Shown piece after piece: positions 35,898-43,403 of a stretch of 64,000 bases of DNA (position 1 is the stretch's first letter; each line of letters begins with the position of its first letter). A model generated the notes under the pieces. The model was not told the DNA's origin. It was given only the letters and a program-made list of their open reading frames with translations, and ran no database searches. Origin of the DNA: E44-bin88 sp034419075 (GTDB lineage: Bacteria > Chloroflexota > Dehalococcoidia > Dehalococcoidales > BS750m-G39); contig DAOULR010000009.1 of assembly GCA_034419075.1 (NCBI GenBank), forward strand, positions 62,001 through 126,000, read 5' to 3'. Both the position numbers and the translations under genes were made by a program.

Positions 35898-36563
35898 CTA
35901 CTCTTTGCGCAGAAGCTTGCGGTAATAGGGGGAATGAGCCAGATAGAGGCCCATTACCGGGTTGTGGCCGAAGACCCTGTCCTTGGCTACCAGCACGGTG
36001 ACGGGGGACTCGGCGTATTTGAAAAATAGCGAATCGTGGCCGACGCAGAGTCCGACCAGTATGTTGAAGTCGGTGCCCGCGTCGTTGAGGATTTTGGCTT
36101 GAGCTATGGGGTTGCACATCGCCTCGAAAGCGTCGGGGCCCTTTATCTTCTGCTCAGGCGTTATGCCGATTCTCTCCTTGGGGATGGCACCCGCCTTGCA
36201 GCAGACGGAGATAACCTCAAAGCCCCGGTTTTCCAGAATTTCGCTTAGGATTTCGGCTTCGTCCTGGAGGCCAATACAGGCGGCTATGCCCAGCTTCTTA
36301 TAGCCCATCTTCTTGGCGAACTGGGCAATCTCTTCAACGCGCGGGTAGCGTGTGGTCAGTCCTTCGGGCAGGTTCATATAGCACTCGGCTTCCTGAATAG
36401 ACGCTTGTAGGGCGAACCCCCTGACCTCGGGGTCGTCGTATTCGGCCAGGGCTTTTTGGATGATTTCCTGTCTGGTCTTGGTCGGGCAATTTTCGGGGCC
36501 TTTAAGATAGGCTTTACTGTCGCAGACGAGTTTGGTGCATTTGGCGCATTCGGGGTTTTCCAT
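35898..36563 (-). CDS. DUF1847 cysteine-rich metal-binding protein
   Basis: A 221-residue protein with an N-terminal CAKCTKLVC and a downstream ENCP, then a Rossmann-like region with KKLGIAACIGLQDEAEIL and CVGHDSLFFKY. The spaced cysteines (CIGL, CCKAG, CNP, CVGHD) are typical of DUF1847, predicted to bind metal. It is common in anaerobes, function unknown. It is transcribed before the radical SAM gene, 10 bp away. The 435 bp upstream hold repeat copy C and the left end of the mobile element. Confidence 0.86.
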   Translation of the reverse strand: MENPECAKCTKLVCDSKAYLKGPENCPTKTRQEIIQKALAEYDDPEVRGFALQASIQEAECYMNLPEGLTTRYPRVEEIAQFAKKMGYKKLGIAACIGLQDEAEILSEILENRGFEVISVCCKAGAIPKERIGITPEQKIKGPDAFEAMCNPIAQAKILNDAGTDFNILVGLCVGHDSLFFKYAESPVTVLVAKDRVFGHNPVMGLYLAHSPYYRKLLRKE

Positions 36564-36657
36564 AAGGCATCCCCTCCTTCGCTTTCTGGTTAGCCTTACT
36601 ACTATAGACGATAGCTTTGGTTTTTACAATTGCTTGGGGGTGCTCCTCTCCTCCCTA

Positions 36658-36794
36658 CCTTGTTTAGCGTACGTTTTTCTTTCCCACCCTACCCACCCTT
36701 AGAGGCGCTGCCTCTAGAATTCCTTGGGTTACGTGCCTCTCCACCCCCCATTTGGGTGTTTAAGAGGGGCGTAGCCCCTCTTTACCTTAAAGGG
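36658..36794 (-). repeat. Dispersed intergenic repeat, copy C, first part
   Basis: In minus orientation: CCTTGTTTAGCGTACG (36658-36673), arm TTTCCCACCCTACCCACCC, AGAATTCCTTGGGTTACG and hairpin AAGAGGGGCGTAGCCCCTCTT. It stops at CCTTAAAGGG (36785-36794), where the mobile element begins. The missing part reappears at 43308. Confidence 0.8.
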
Positions 36795-36840
36795 GGCTTT
36801 GTTCCAGAAGTCGCCTTCGGGGGCGACTTCTGGAACAGCC
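36795..36840 (+). repeat. Left terminal inverted repeat and end hairpin of the transposon
   Basis: GGCTTTGTTCCAGAAGTCGC (36795-36814) matches the inverted right end at 15 of 20 positions. It is also half of a long hairpin: GTTCCAGAAGTCGCC pairs with GGCGACTTCTGGAAC (ending 36836). A third motif copy, GTTCCAAAAGT, lies at 36850-36860. Confidence 0.7.
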
Positions 36841-36960
36841 CCCACTTCTGTTCCAAAAGTGCCCTCGGCTCTTTTGGGGCGAAGGGCTTGGAGGTGGGCA
36901 ATGAATAAATGGCTTGCTCACTCCCGTACTATGCACCCTTTACACCGCTTTGGCAGGGTG

Positions 36961-36966
36961 TATAAT
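36961..36966 (+). promoter_or_regulatory. Promoter -10 of the transposon membrane-protein gene
   Basis: TATAAT at 36961-36966 with TTTACA (36939-36944) 16 nt upstream; the ATG is at 36999 after GGGGGGATAAAGCT. Confidence 0.5.
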
Positions 36967-36998
36967 CCCTTTGTAAGCTGGAACGGGGGGATAAAGCT

Positions 36999-37856
36999 AT
37001 GTGGAACAAATCAACAATTTTTAGGTCTCTGGGAGGCTTATTAGTGGTAACTGGATTAGCGGCAATCCCATTTGGGTTAGAAAAAAGCGGGTGGATAACA
37101 CCTTACCAAGCAAAAATAATCATTATCGTGGGGGCTGTGGCTCTTGTGTGCGGGATTTTGCTGTGGGTATTCTCTTTCCGCATTAAACGAGCGGAGAATA
37201 TAAGACTTGTAAAAAACCTTCCCAGTCTATTAACCGCCATTGATGCACGGCGGGGGGAAGTAATCCAAAGCGAACTTGATAAAAGAATAGGTAAGGGCAA
37301 CACCCAATTTGTTTTCAGTATGTTGAAAGATACTTGGCTTATTTTAGTTGGTGACGAAATGCCTGAATTGCCAGAGCGAAAAGGCGATGAGGATTTTGCG
37401 GAGATTGTGGGAATAATATTAAGTCTTGCTCGCAACACTAAAAAGGGTATCAAGAAAATGCAAAAGAGCATAGCAAAATTGGGGGATAAAGAAGCAGGAC
37501 TCTTAATCGCACGAAAGGCAAATGAACATTTAGGCATTGATGATAAATTGGCTAGGCATGACCGACGTAATAAAAAACTCATAAAGAAATTAAAACTAGC
37601 TCGTGAAAATTTGCCTAGTGACGCAGCAGTGGAAGCAACAAAAGCCATTGATAACTATCTTGACTTTTCAAGAGCTTATAGAGCATTAGACATCGTAATA
37701 ATAACCCTAACTCATATGATAAATAAAATCGATTTATTAAAAGATATTCCGGTCATCACGCAGATTGTTGATAAATTCCAACGATATAGGGAGCAGTATT
37801 CAGAGGAAATGAACATCAACCTAGCAAAAGTAAATGAGGCATTAAAACAATTATGA
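36999..37856 (+). CDS. Unknown two-helix membrane protein, transposon cargo
   Basis: I do not recognise a family. The 285-residue protein has two hydrophobic helices (about residues 10-28 and 38-60, IIIIVGAVALVCGILLWVF) followed by a large, highly charged and mostly helical cytoplasmic part rich in Lys, Arg and Glu, with stretches likely to form coiled coil. It contains no catalytic motif I can identify. It lies at the left end of the element, reads towards the transposase gene and stops 11 bp from its 3' end. It has its own promoter and Shine-Dalgarno. Possible roles include immunity or membrane-linked defence effector, but this is a guess from context. Confidence 0.65.
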   Translation: MWNKSTIFRSLGGLLVVTGLAAIPFGLEKSGWITPYQAKIIIIVGAVALVCGILLWVFSFRIKRAENIRLVKNLPSLLTAIDARRGEVIQSELDKRIGKGNTQFVFSMLKDTWLILVGDEMPELPERKGDEDFAEIVGIILSLARNTKKGIKKMQKSIAKLGDKEAGLLIARKANEHLGIDDKLARHDRRNKKLIKKLKLARENLPSDAAVEATKAIDNYLDFSRAYRALDIVIITLTHMINKIDLLKDIPVITQIVDKFQRYREQYSEEMNINLAKVNEALKQL

Positions 37857-37867
37857 CGATGGTAATT

Positions 37868-39121
37868 TTAGGGCATATTATCCAAGAGCTTGGGGGCGAC
37901 AGGCTCTTTCCCCTCAAAAGTCCAGAAGGTCGGCTCAAGCCCCAACTCGTATATGCTCTGGATGAGGACGCAGATGTTATGGCACAGAATCTTACAAAGG
38001 ACTTCGTTGACCTGAGCAGTCGGGGTCTTAGCCCTGACCGCACTACCGAACTTGCTCTTAATCATGTAGAAGGCCGTCTCGACATTCGACCTCTTGTGGT
38101 AATGCTCCAAGAAAACTTCCCTATTGAAGCTATAGAAGTGGAACATCCGACTCCACAGCCCGTCAAACTTGTGGTGGCCGTCCTTCTGTCCTGTTGCATT
38201 GGACTTGAAGGGGATGTAGGGTGTGGCCCCCACCGCTTGGATGGCGTGGAGATTGCGCTTGATGGAGTAGGCTTTGTCGGCGGATACCTCGTTGATGTCA
38301 AATGTCTCGGCGGTCTTGTTGAGCAGGGCGGGAAGCTGGATGCTGTCGGCGGATGCGTAAGGGGTGGCCTCTACGCTGGTGACGATGTGGGTCTTGACCC
38401 CGCACATGATATGCGTCTTAACCCAATTCTGCATACTCCGTTCCTTGCCGTATTTGTGGTCAAACCATCGGGCGTAGGTGCTGGTGGAGAAGCCAGACGA
38501 GTCAACGGCAAAGTCGGTCTCAACCGCCCTCAAGGGGGTGGCCGACTGCTCGATGAGGCTCTTGAGCAGGGGCGTCAATTCGGGGTTTTCGAGATAGCGG
38601 AAGGTGCTGGTGAAGGACGGCGACTTGGCTACCAGCCCATTGGCTTCCGCTTCCCGCAGGTCGGTCATAAAGCGTCTACCGGACATAGTGGAATAGACCT
38701 TAGCGGTGATGCCGAACACGACATCGGAAAGGGGCAGCCTCGGACGCCCGAACCTGTATTCAGGCTGCTCAATGCCGTTGCAGAGGTCTCGGAGCAGGGC
38801 GACAAAGTGCTCCTGCTCGTGGGTCTGCGCCTCGTTGTAGGCAGGCCACTCCTGCGTGCAGGTCATTTTGACCGACTTGGTGTAGACCGTGCTCCCGTCT
38901 GGCCTTGTTTCCCTCTTTATAACGAACTCGACAGCGTGAATGTGCTTGCAGGGCAACCCCCGCTTCTCAAAGTCGGGGCAGGTGCAGAACGGCTCGCCGT
39001 GGTCGAGGTTTACGACATAGCTTCCGTTGCCAGACTGGGAGGGCACTTTCCAGCCCAGCTTGTTCTTTTCTATCTTGCTCGTGTTGGCTATTACCAGCCC
39101 TCTTTCCTCTCTTGCGTCCAT
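37868..39121 (-). CDS. IS4-superfamily DDE transposase with N-terminal SWIM zinc finger
   Basis: A 417-residue transposase. Residues about 40-65 hold a SWIM zinc finger (Cys46-x-Cys48, Cys58-x-His60). The RNase-H-like catalytic domain has Asp207 in FAVDSSGF, Asp282 in SADKAYS and Glu348, and the IS4-type YREK signature is complete: Tyr341-x2-Arg344-x3-Glu348-x6-Lys355. There is no frameshift or internal stop, so it may still be active. It is divergent from the HTH gene and presumably acts on the GGCTTTGT ends. AGGAAGGG precedes the ATG. Confidence 0.9.
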   Translation of the reverse strand: MDAREERGLVIANTSKIEKNKLGWKVPSQSGNGSYVVNLDHGEPFCTCPDFEKRGLPCKHIHAVEFVIKRETRPDGSTVYTKSVKMTCTQEWPAYNEAQTHEQEHFVALLRDLCNGIEQPEYRFGRPRLPLSDVVFGITAKVYSTMSGRRFMTDLREAEANGLVAKSPSFTSTFRYLENPELTPLLKSLIEQSATPLRAVETDFAVDSSGFSTSTYARWFDHKYGKERSMQNWVKTHIMCGVKTHIVTSVEATPYASADSIQLPALLNKTAETFDINEVSADKAYSIKRNLHAIQAVGATPYIPFKSNATGQKDGHHKFDGLWSRMFHFYSFNREVFLEHYHKRSNVETAFYMIKSKFGSAVRAKTPTAQVNEVLCKILCHNICVLIQSIYELGLEPTFWTFEGKEPVAPKLLDNMP

Positions 39122-39155
39122 TTCAATTATCCCTTCCTTTCCTTGTTATACGCCT

Positions 39156-39257
39156 ATAATAGCACATACTGTATGCCTTTGTCAATAGTTTTTAGGCTAA
39201 TTTTAGACTTTTTTACAAAATTCCCTATTGACAAACGCCCATATTGTGTGCTATTAT
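39156..39257. promoter_or_regulatory. Mirror-image divergent promoters of transposase and HTH genes
   Basis: Minus strand: TTGACA (39180-39185), 18 nt spacer, TATTAT (39156-39161). Plus strand: TTGACA (39228-39233), 18 nt spacer, TATTAT (39252-39257). The spacers are alike (GGCATACAGTATGTGC and CGCCCATATTGTGTGC); the first holds the perfect palindrome CATACTGTATG (39165-39175). The plus promoter's -10 is 8 nt before the HTH gene ATG, so that mRNA is probably leaderless. Confidence 0.65.
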
Positions 39258-39265
39258 GTCTGGCA

Positions 39266-39514
39266 ATGAACGAAGTACAGGCAAAGATAGCCCAGCTTCA
39301 GGAAAAAGGCTGGACGCTGGCGGCGATAGCCGATTCTAATGAGCTTGGGGGAATCCACCGCAACACTATCGGGATGTGGAAAGCAGGGACGAGATACCCC
39401 AAACTAGACAAGCCTATTCTTGACGCCCTTGACCGCCTTCTCAAGCGCAACCGAATACCGAAGAAAAAGCGATACGCTAAGGGTAGCAGGGTAAGACTCA
39501 TTCAGGAGCAATAA
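39266..39514 (+). CDS. Small HTH protein, possible control (C) protein
   Basis: An 82-residue basic protein. Residues about 5-35 (AKIAQLQEKGWTLAAIADS... NTIGMWKAG) form a helix-turn-helix of the type found in phage-like repressors and restriction control proteins; the C-terminus is strongly basic (KRNRIPKKKRYAKGSR). It starts at the ATG at 39266, inside a much longer open frame that is only the complement of the transposase gene. It ends 1 bp before the restriction-modification gene. I infer that it regulates the paired promoters and the downstream R-M gene. Confidence 0.75.
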   Translation: MNEVQAKIAQLQEKGWTLAAIADSNELGGIHRNTIGMWKAGTRYPKLDKPILDALDRLLKRNRIPKKKRYAKGSRVRLIQEQ

Positions 39515-39515
39515 T

Positions 39516-42077
39516 ATGGTGCAACAAAGTATGCTCAAAGAGGGATGGGATTACGATTTAGCCACTGGCAAACCAGTGGACATGCGTAAGCCCGAAGAAA
39601 AAGTCCGCCAGCAATATGAGAAGATACTCCATGACGATTACGGCTACGATTACAAGCAAATGGACATCGAGGTATTTATTAAACGTGGTAGCCGGCCCGA
39701 AAAAGAACCCAAAGAGGAAAAGGCAGAAAGAGACCGAGCCGACATCGTCATATATGCTACCACAGACACTAGCAAACGAGACCAGCACCAAGACATCATC
39801 GGCATTATAGAGACAAAACGTCCGGAACAAGCCGAAGGCGTTAAACAACTTATGAGCTATATGTCCGCATCTTCGGCTCGGTGGGGCGTATGGACAAATG
39901 GTGACTTGGGTGGCATTGAATATATCTACAAAGATGCTACTAAAGGCACTATTAAGCGAGACTTCATTTTCGATATTCCTAAGCGTGGGGAAAGCATAGA
40001 GGACATGGGGAAGCTCACCAAAGACCGCTTAATCCCCGCTACAGATTTGAAACTTATTTTTAAACGCATACATGAGACTCTTTACGCAAACACAAATATA
40101 AGCCGTAGCGAAAAACTGGGTGGGGAAATGATACGGCTTATATTCACTAAGATATGGGATGAACGATACGATTTAGACAAACCGCCAGAATTTCGTGTTA
40201 GCGTGGATGAATCCCCTGAAAGTTTGAAATACCGGATTCAAGGATTGTTTGACCAAGTAAAAGATGAATTGGTCAAGGATGGCGTATTCGAGGGACATGA
40301 GAAAATCGGTCTTGACCCCAGAGCAGTTGCTTGGGTGGTAGGCCAGCTTCAGCGTTATAGTCTCCACCTGACCGACAGGGATGCAGTCGGTGACGCTTTT
40401 GAGGTTTTTGGCGAGAAAGTATTGGTCGGGGAAAAGGGCGAATTTTTTACACCACGTGAGGTCGTAAAAACCGCTGTGGCCTTGGTGCAACCTCAGCCCC
40501 TAAAGAGTGTCCTCGACCCCGCCTGCGGTTCAGGTGGTTTCCTTATTTACGCATTGGAGTGTGTCTGGGACATAATGGCGAACAGTAAAAAATATAAGGG
40601 CAGCCCGGATTTACCTAATTTAAAAAAGGACATGGCCGAAAAATATTTCTATGGCATTGATAAGGAAATGGATTTGGTGAAGATAGCTAAGGCTTATATG
40701 GCTATCGTTGGTGATGGGCGTGGGGGTATCGTCCATGAAAACACATTGCACAAACCGGAGGACTACTTGGAACGGGCGCACGAGTTATTCGTCGATAAGG
40801 ATAAAGAGGGCAAAGAGATATTCCGTCAATTCAATATTATTATGACCAATCCGCCATTCGGCTCTAAAATCAAGGTGCTAAAAGACGAAGCACAATATTT
40901 TGATTTGGGGCATGTTTGGAAAAAGGACACCAACGGCGACTGGCAAATGACCAGCAAAACAAAGAATACTGAACCCCAAATACTGTTTATCGAGCGTTGT
41001 TTAGATATGCTAACAGATGGTGGGATACTTGCAATTATTCTCCCTGAAACAATATTCCACGCCGTTAAAAGTCGTTATGTACTTAACTACATCCAAAAGA
41101 GAACCAACATTAAAGCCGTCATTGACCTGGCACATAATACTTTCAGGCCTCATAACAACGCCAAAACACTATTGGTAATACTTCAAAAAGACAAACCGCA
41201 ACAAGACAACATCATTATGGGTGTCACCGAAGAAACAGGTCATGACCATCAAGGACGCAAAAAATACAGATTCGATTACCAGACACAATCATTTACCAAA
41301 GAGGTCTGGGATGACACGGAAAACGTGCGGAAGGAATTAGGGAATCCGTTCGATAAAGATAATCAGTATGTATTCTCAGTGAAAAAGACCGATATTAAAG
41401 GCAATATCTATGTACCGAGATACTATTGGCAAAAGCGAGCCCAGAGCATATTGGACGAGATTAAGGAATCTGGTTATGACCCAGTTAGATTGCAGACATT
41501 GCTTAATGAAAAAATAATAGCTGATTACAAAGGTTATGGTTCGCCGCCGTCTGGCTTCAAAGGGCTTGGGGATGTTCCTTATATCAGGGTAGCAGATATT
41601 ATAAATTGGGAACTGTACAAAAATCCCACTGCCTTTGTACCTCGTGAAGTATATCTCAGGATAAAGGGCAATGGAATAGACCTTCAGCCGGAAGATGTTA
41701 TATTCGTTCGCAGGGGAAGCTATCGTATCGGTAGTGTCGCAATGGTATCTCCATTCGATACAGAGGTATTGCTAACTGGGGAACTGGTAGTAATGAGGGT
41801 CATTGAAGCCGAGAACGAATACGGCATTAACCCGTACTACCTAATATACCTGTTATCGCATCATTTAACCCAAAGGCAATTGCCCCAGAAAATCTTGGTT
41901 GATACCACACTGCCTAACATCGCTGGTCGCTGGAAAGAATTATACTTGCCTATAATGAAAGACAAAGACGAGATAACAAAAATAACAGAGCGTATCAAAA
42001 CGGCCTTTCAATCGAAATGGGCAGCACAGGAAGAAATAATGAAACTGCGCTCTGAGTTTGGAAATCTGGTTACTTAA
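39516..42077 (+). CDS. Single-chain restriction-methylation-specificity protein (type IIG-like)
   Basis: An 853-residue fusion. Residues about 20-135 match the HsdR N-terminal nuclease domain: RKPEEKVRQQY and a PD-(D/E)xK site formed by Asp76 (RADIVIY) and Glu99-Thr-Lys101 (IIETKRP). Residues 170-560 are an HsdM-like N6-adenine methyltransferase with DPACGSGGF (334-342) and NPPFG (445-449). The last ~250 residues resemble one HsdS target-recognition half. No helicase/translocase motifs are present, so this is closer to type IIG enzymes than to type I. AGGAG lies 8 nt before the ATG. The enzyme probably both cuts and modifies; the target sequence is unknown. Confidence 0.88.
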   Translation: MVQQSMLKEGWDYDLATGKPVDMRKPEEKVRQQYEKILHDDYGYDYKQMDIEVFIKRGSRPEKEPKEEKAERDRADIVIYATTDTSKRDQHQDIIGIIETKRPEQAEGVKQLMSYMSASSARWGVWTNGDLGGIEYIYKDATKGTIKRDFIFDIPKRGESIEDMGKLTKDRLIPATDLKLIFKRIHETLYANTNISRSEKLGGEMIRLIFTKIWDERYDLDKPPEFRVSVDESPESLKYRIQGLFDQVKDELVKDGVFEGHEKIGLDPRAVAWVVGQLQRYSLHLTDRDAVGDAFEVFGEKVLVGEKGEFFTPREVVKTAVALVQPQPLKSVLDPACGSGGFLIYALECVWDIMANSKKYKGSPDLPNLKKDMAEKYFYGIDKEMDLVKIAKAYMAIVGDGRGGIVHENTLHKPEDYLERAHELFVDKDKEGKEIFRQFNIIMTNPPFGSKIKVLKDEAQYFDLGHVWKKDTNGDWQMTSKTKNTEPQILFIERCLDMLTDGGILAIILPETIFHAVKSRYVLNYIQKRTNIKAVIDLAHNTFRPHNNAKTLLVILQKDKPQQDNIIMGVTEETGHDHQGRKKYRFDYQTQSFTKEVWDDTENVRKELGNPFDKDNQYVFSVKKTDIKGNIYVPRYYWQKRAQSILDEIKESGYDPVRLQTLLNEKIIADYKGYGSPPSGFKGLGDVPYIRVADIINWELYKNPTAFVPREVYLRIKGNGIDLQPEDVIFVRRGSYRIGSVAMVSPFDTEVLLTGELVVMRVIEAENEYGINPYYLIYLLSHHLTQRQLPQKILVDTTLPNIAGRWKELYLPIMKDKDEITKITERIKTAFQSKWAAQEEIMKLRSEFGNLVT

Positions 42078-42105
42078 TAAATGTCAGCAAGGGGGGAAGT
42101 AGAAA

Positions 42106-42450
42106 ATGCCAATCCAACTTAATTCGGTAAGACAATTGCAGACTTACCTCGGAGGCGTTATTGACAGGGCAAGCCATCATGCCCCCGAAATTGAAGAAGT
42201 CATCTTAACCCTTGCTGGTGCTGCGGTGCTGTTCAAGGATACCGAAACCCCTTTGGAGGCTCGCTCTTGGAAGGGAAGCCTTGCCAACGTTTTATGGATG
42301 ACACGCAACGGACAGCGTTATGCTTTCAGTTACAACCACAGCAACCGTCAAATATCCATCAAGCGTGGAAGCACAAGGGGCACTGTGGTAGCTTCTTTTG
42401 ACAACCAAACCCCTACAGCCCAAGTCATTAACATCTTTGGTCACTTATAA
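42106..42450 (+). CDS. Unknown small protein, transposon cargo
   Basis: A 114-residue protein that I do not recognise. It begins MPIQLNSVRQLQTYL, has a helical first half and a beta-rich second half (NGQRYAFSYNHSNRQISIKRG), and ends in VINIFGHL. It has no signal peptide, membrane helix or metal motif. GGGGGG lies upstream of the ATG. It sits 28 bp after the R-M gene and is read in the same direction, so it is probably expressed with it. Confidence 0.65.
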   Translation: MPIQLNSVRQLQTYLGGVIDRASHHAPEIEEVILTLAGAAVLFKDTETPLEARSWKGSLANVLWMTRNGQRYAFSYNHSNRQISIKRGSTRGTVVASFDNQTPTAQVINIFGHL

Positions 42451-42503
42451 TAGAGGCTTTTGGGGGTAAAGCCAGTTGAAGTCCAAGAAGGGGGTGGTTA
42501 GAA

Positions 42504-42917
42504 ATGCAACGGGAAAACATAAAGGAATGGCTTGAAAGGGTGAAGGGAGTTCTTATCCAAGAAGGCTTCCATGATACAAAACTTCAGACCATCAAGCAGG
42601 GACAGGTTTTTGGACTGGTTAAAAAGGTGGATGGCATTTGGGAAATGCATGTTAGAGGTTTCAAGGATGGGAGATTAGAGGCTGAAATAGAAATCTCAAG
42701 GGATTACTTTGAACACCTTGATGATAAGTATAGGCGTGACGCAACGCTAGAGTTGACGCAGATATTGGATGCCTATCAAATTCCCTACCAAACCGAAGGG
42801 ACTCTACCCCACATGGAAGTGACACTTAACCCCCCAGAGAAATTAACCCCTTGGAAACCTATAGCAGCAATAGCGGGCGTAGTAATACTTTTAATCTGGC
42901 TCGGACGGCAGAAATGA
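42504..42917 (+). CDS. Unknown tail-anchored protein, transposon cargo
   Basis: A 137-residue protein with a cytoplasmic alpha/beta domain (EWLERVKGVLIQEGFHD, EAEIEISRDYFEHLDD) and one C-terminal membrane helix (AAIAGVVILLIWLG) ending in a short basic tail. This is a tail-anchor topology. I do not recognise the soluble domain. GGGGGTGG lies just before the ATG. Together with the two-helix protein at the left end it makes a second membrane protein within the element. Confidence 0.65.
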   Translation: MQRENIKEWLERVKGVLIQEGFHDTKLQTIKQGQVFGLVKKVDGIWEMHVRGFKDGRLEAEIEISRDYFEHLDDKYRRDATLELTQILDAYQIPYQTEGTLPHMEVTLNPPEKLTPWKPIAAIAGVVILLIWLGRQK

Positions 42918-42942
42918 GCCAACTCAGAAAGGAGGGGGAATC

Positions 42943-43242
42943 ATGAAACTCAAAAATATCAACGGAACGTCCCAAACCACATGCGCTTGTGGTTCATGGC
43001 TGAACCATTGGAAGAAGTTCAGCGGTCAATCAGTCACCTATTGTCCTTGTAAAGAGCCACGACCAAACGGATGCTTGAGGAAAGACTTGGTGGGTGCTCA
43101 CGTCCAGAAAGCCGACAGTCCCGACAATAAGTGGTATATCTTTCCACTTTGCAGTGTTCATAACCAAAGCATGGGAGTATTGGAGGTCTCCGATAACTAC
43201 AAACTCGTTTCCGCAAACAAGAAGGAAACGTGCGAAAAGTAA
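42943..43242 (+). CDS. Small cysteine-rich protein, HNH-like zinc site possible
   Basis: A 99-residue protein with TCACGSW, a CPCKEPRPNGC segment and GAHV...WYIFPLCSVHN. The C-x-C, C-x-C and PLCxxHN elements resemble zinc-binding HNH-type or GAHV-containing small proteins, but a full catalytic HNH motif cannot be shown. AAGGAGG precedes the ATG. It is the last gene before the right end of the transposon, 65 bp away. Confidence 0.65.
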   Translation: MKLKNINGTSQTTCACGSWLNHWKKFSGQSVTYCPCKEPRPNGCLRKDLVGAHVQKADSPDNKWYIFPLCSVHNQSMGVLEVSDNYKLVSANKKETCEK

Positions 43243-43287
43243 TAGCCCCCTGACTTTTGGAACAGGTCACTGGCTTATGGAACAAAA

Positions 43288-43307
43288 GGTACTTTTGATA
43301 CAAAGCC
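43288..43307 (-). repeat. Right terminal inverted repeat of the transposon
   Basis: Read on the minus strand GGCTTTGTATCAAAAGTACC, matching the left end at 15 of 20 positions, with the first 8 identical. A further motif copy ACTTTTGGAAC lies just inside (43253-43263). Confidence 0.7.
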
Positions 43308-43353
43308 CCTTAAAGGGTGGTGGGTGGGAAAAGATTAAAAACGGGGGGTGGTT
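43308..43353 (-). repeat. Dispersed intergenic repeat, copy C, second part
   Basis: CCTTAAAGGGTGGTGGGTGGGAAAAGATT... continues copy C exactly where its first part breaks off at 36794, starting with the duplicated CCTTAAAGGG. It ends in ACGGGGGGTGG. Confidence 0.8.
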
Positions 43354-43403
43354 GAAAACAAAGAGATTGCCGTCTAAAATAGCACTAATCGAAGGAGGGT
43401 GAA

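Larger units (their letters stand above)
36795..43307. mobile_element. 6.5 kb IS4-like transposon carrying a restriction-modification gene
   Basis: The ends are GGCTTTGT... at 36795 and ...ACAAAGCC at 43307, flanked on both sides by CCTTAAAGGG (36785-36794 and 43308-43317), read as a 10 bp target duplication (6-8 bp if the inverted repeat is taken 1-2 bases longer on each side). The flanks together rebuild a copy of the dispersed repeat. Inside are a membrane protein gene, a transposase on the minus strand, an HTH gene, an R-M-S fusion and three small genes. Base composition is clearly less GC-rich than the chromosome around it. The boundaries rest on these repeats and have not been tested. 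Confidence 0.85.

Noticed and set aside
37853..39514. Long plus-strand open frame of about 550 codons opposite the transposase
   Set aside because: Most of it is the complement of the well-supported transposase gene. Only its last 82 codons, after the divergent promoters, make a credible protein (the HTH gene).
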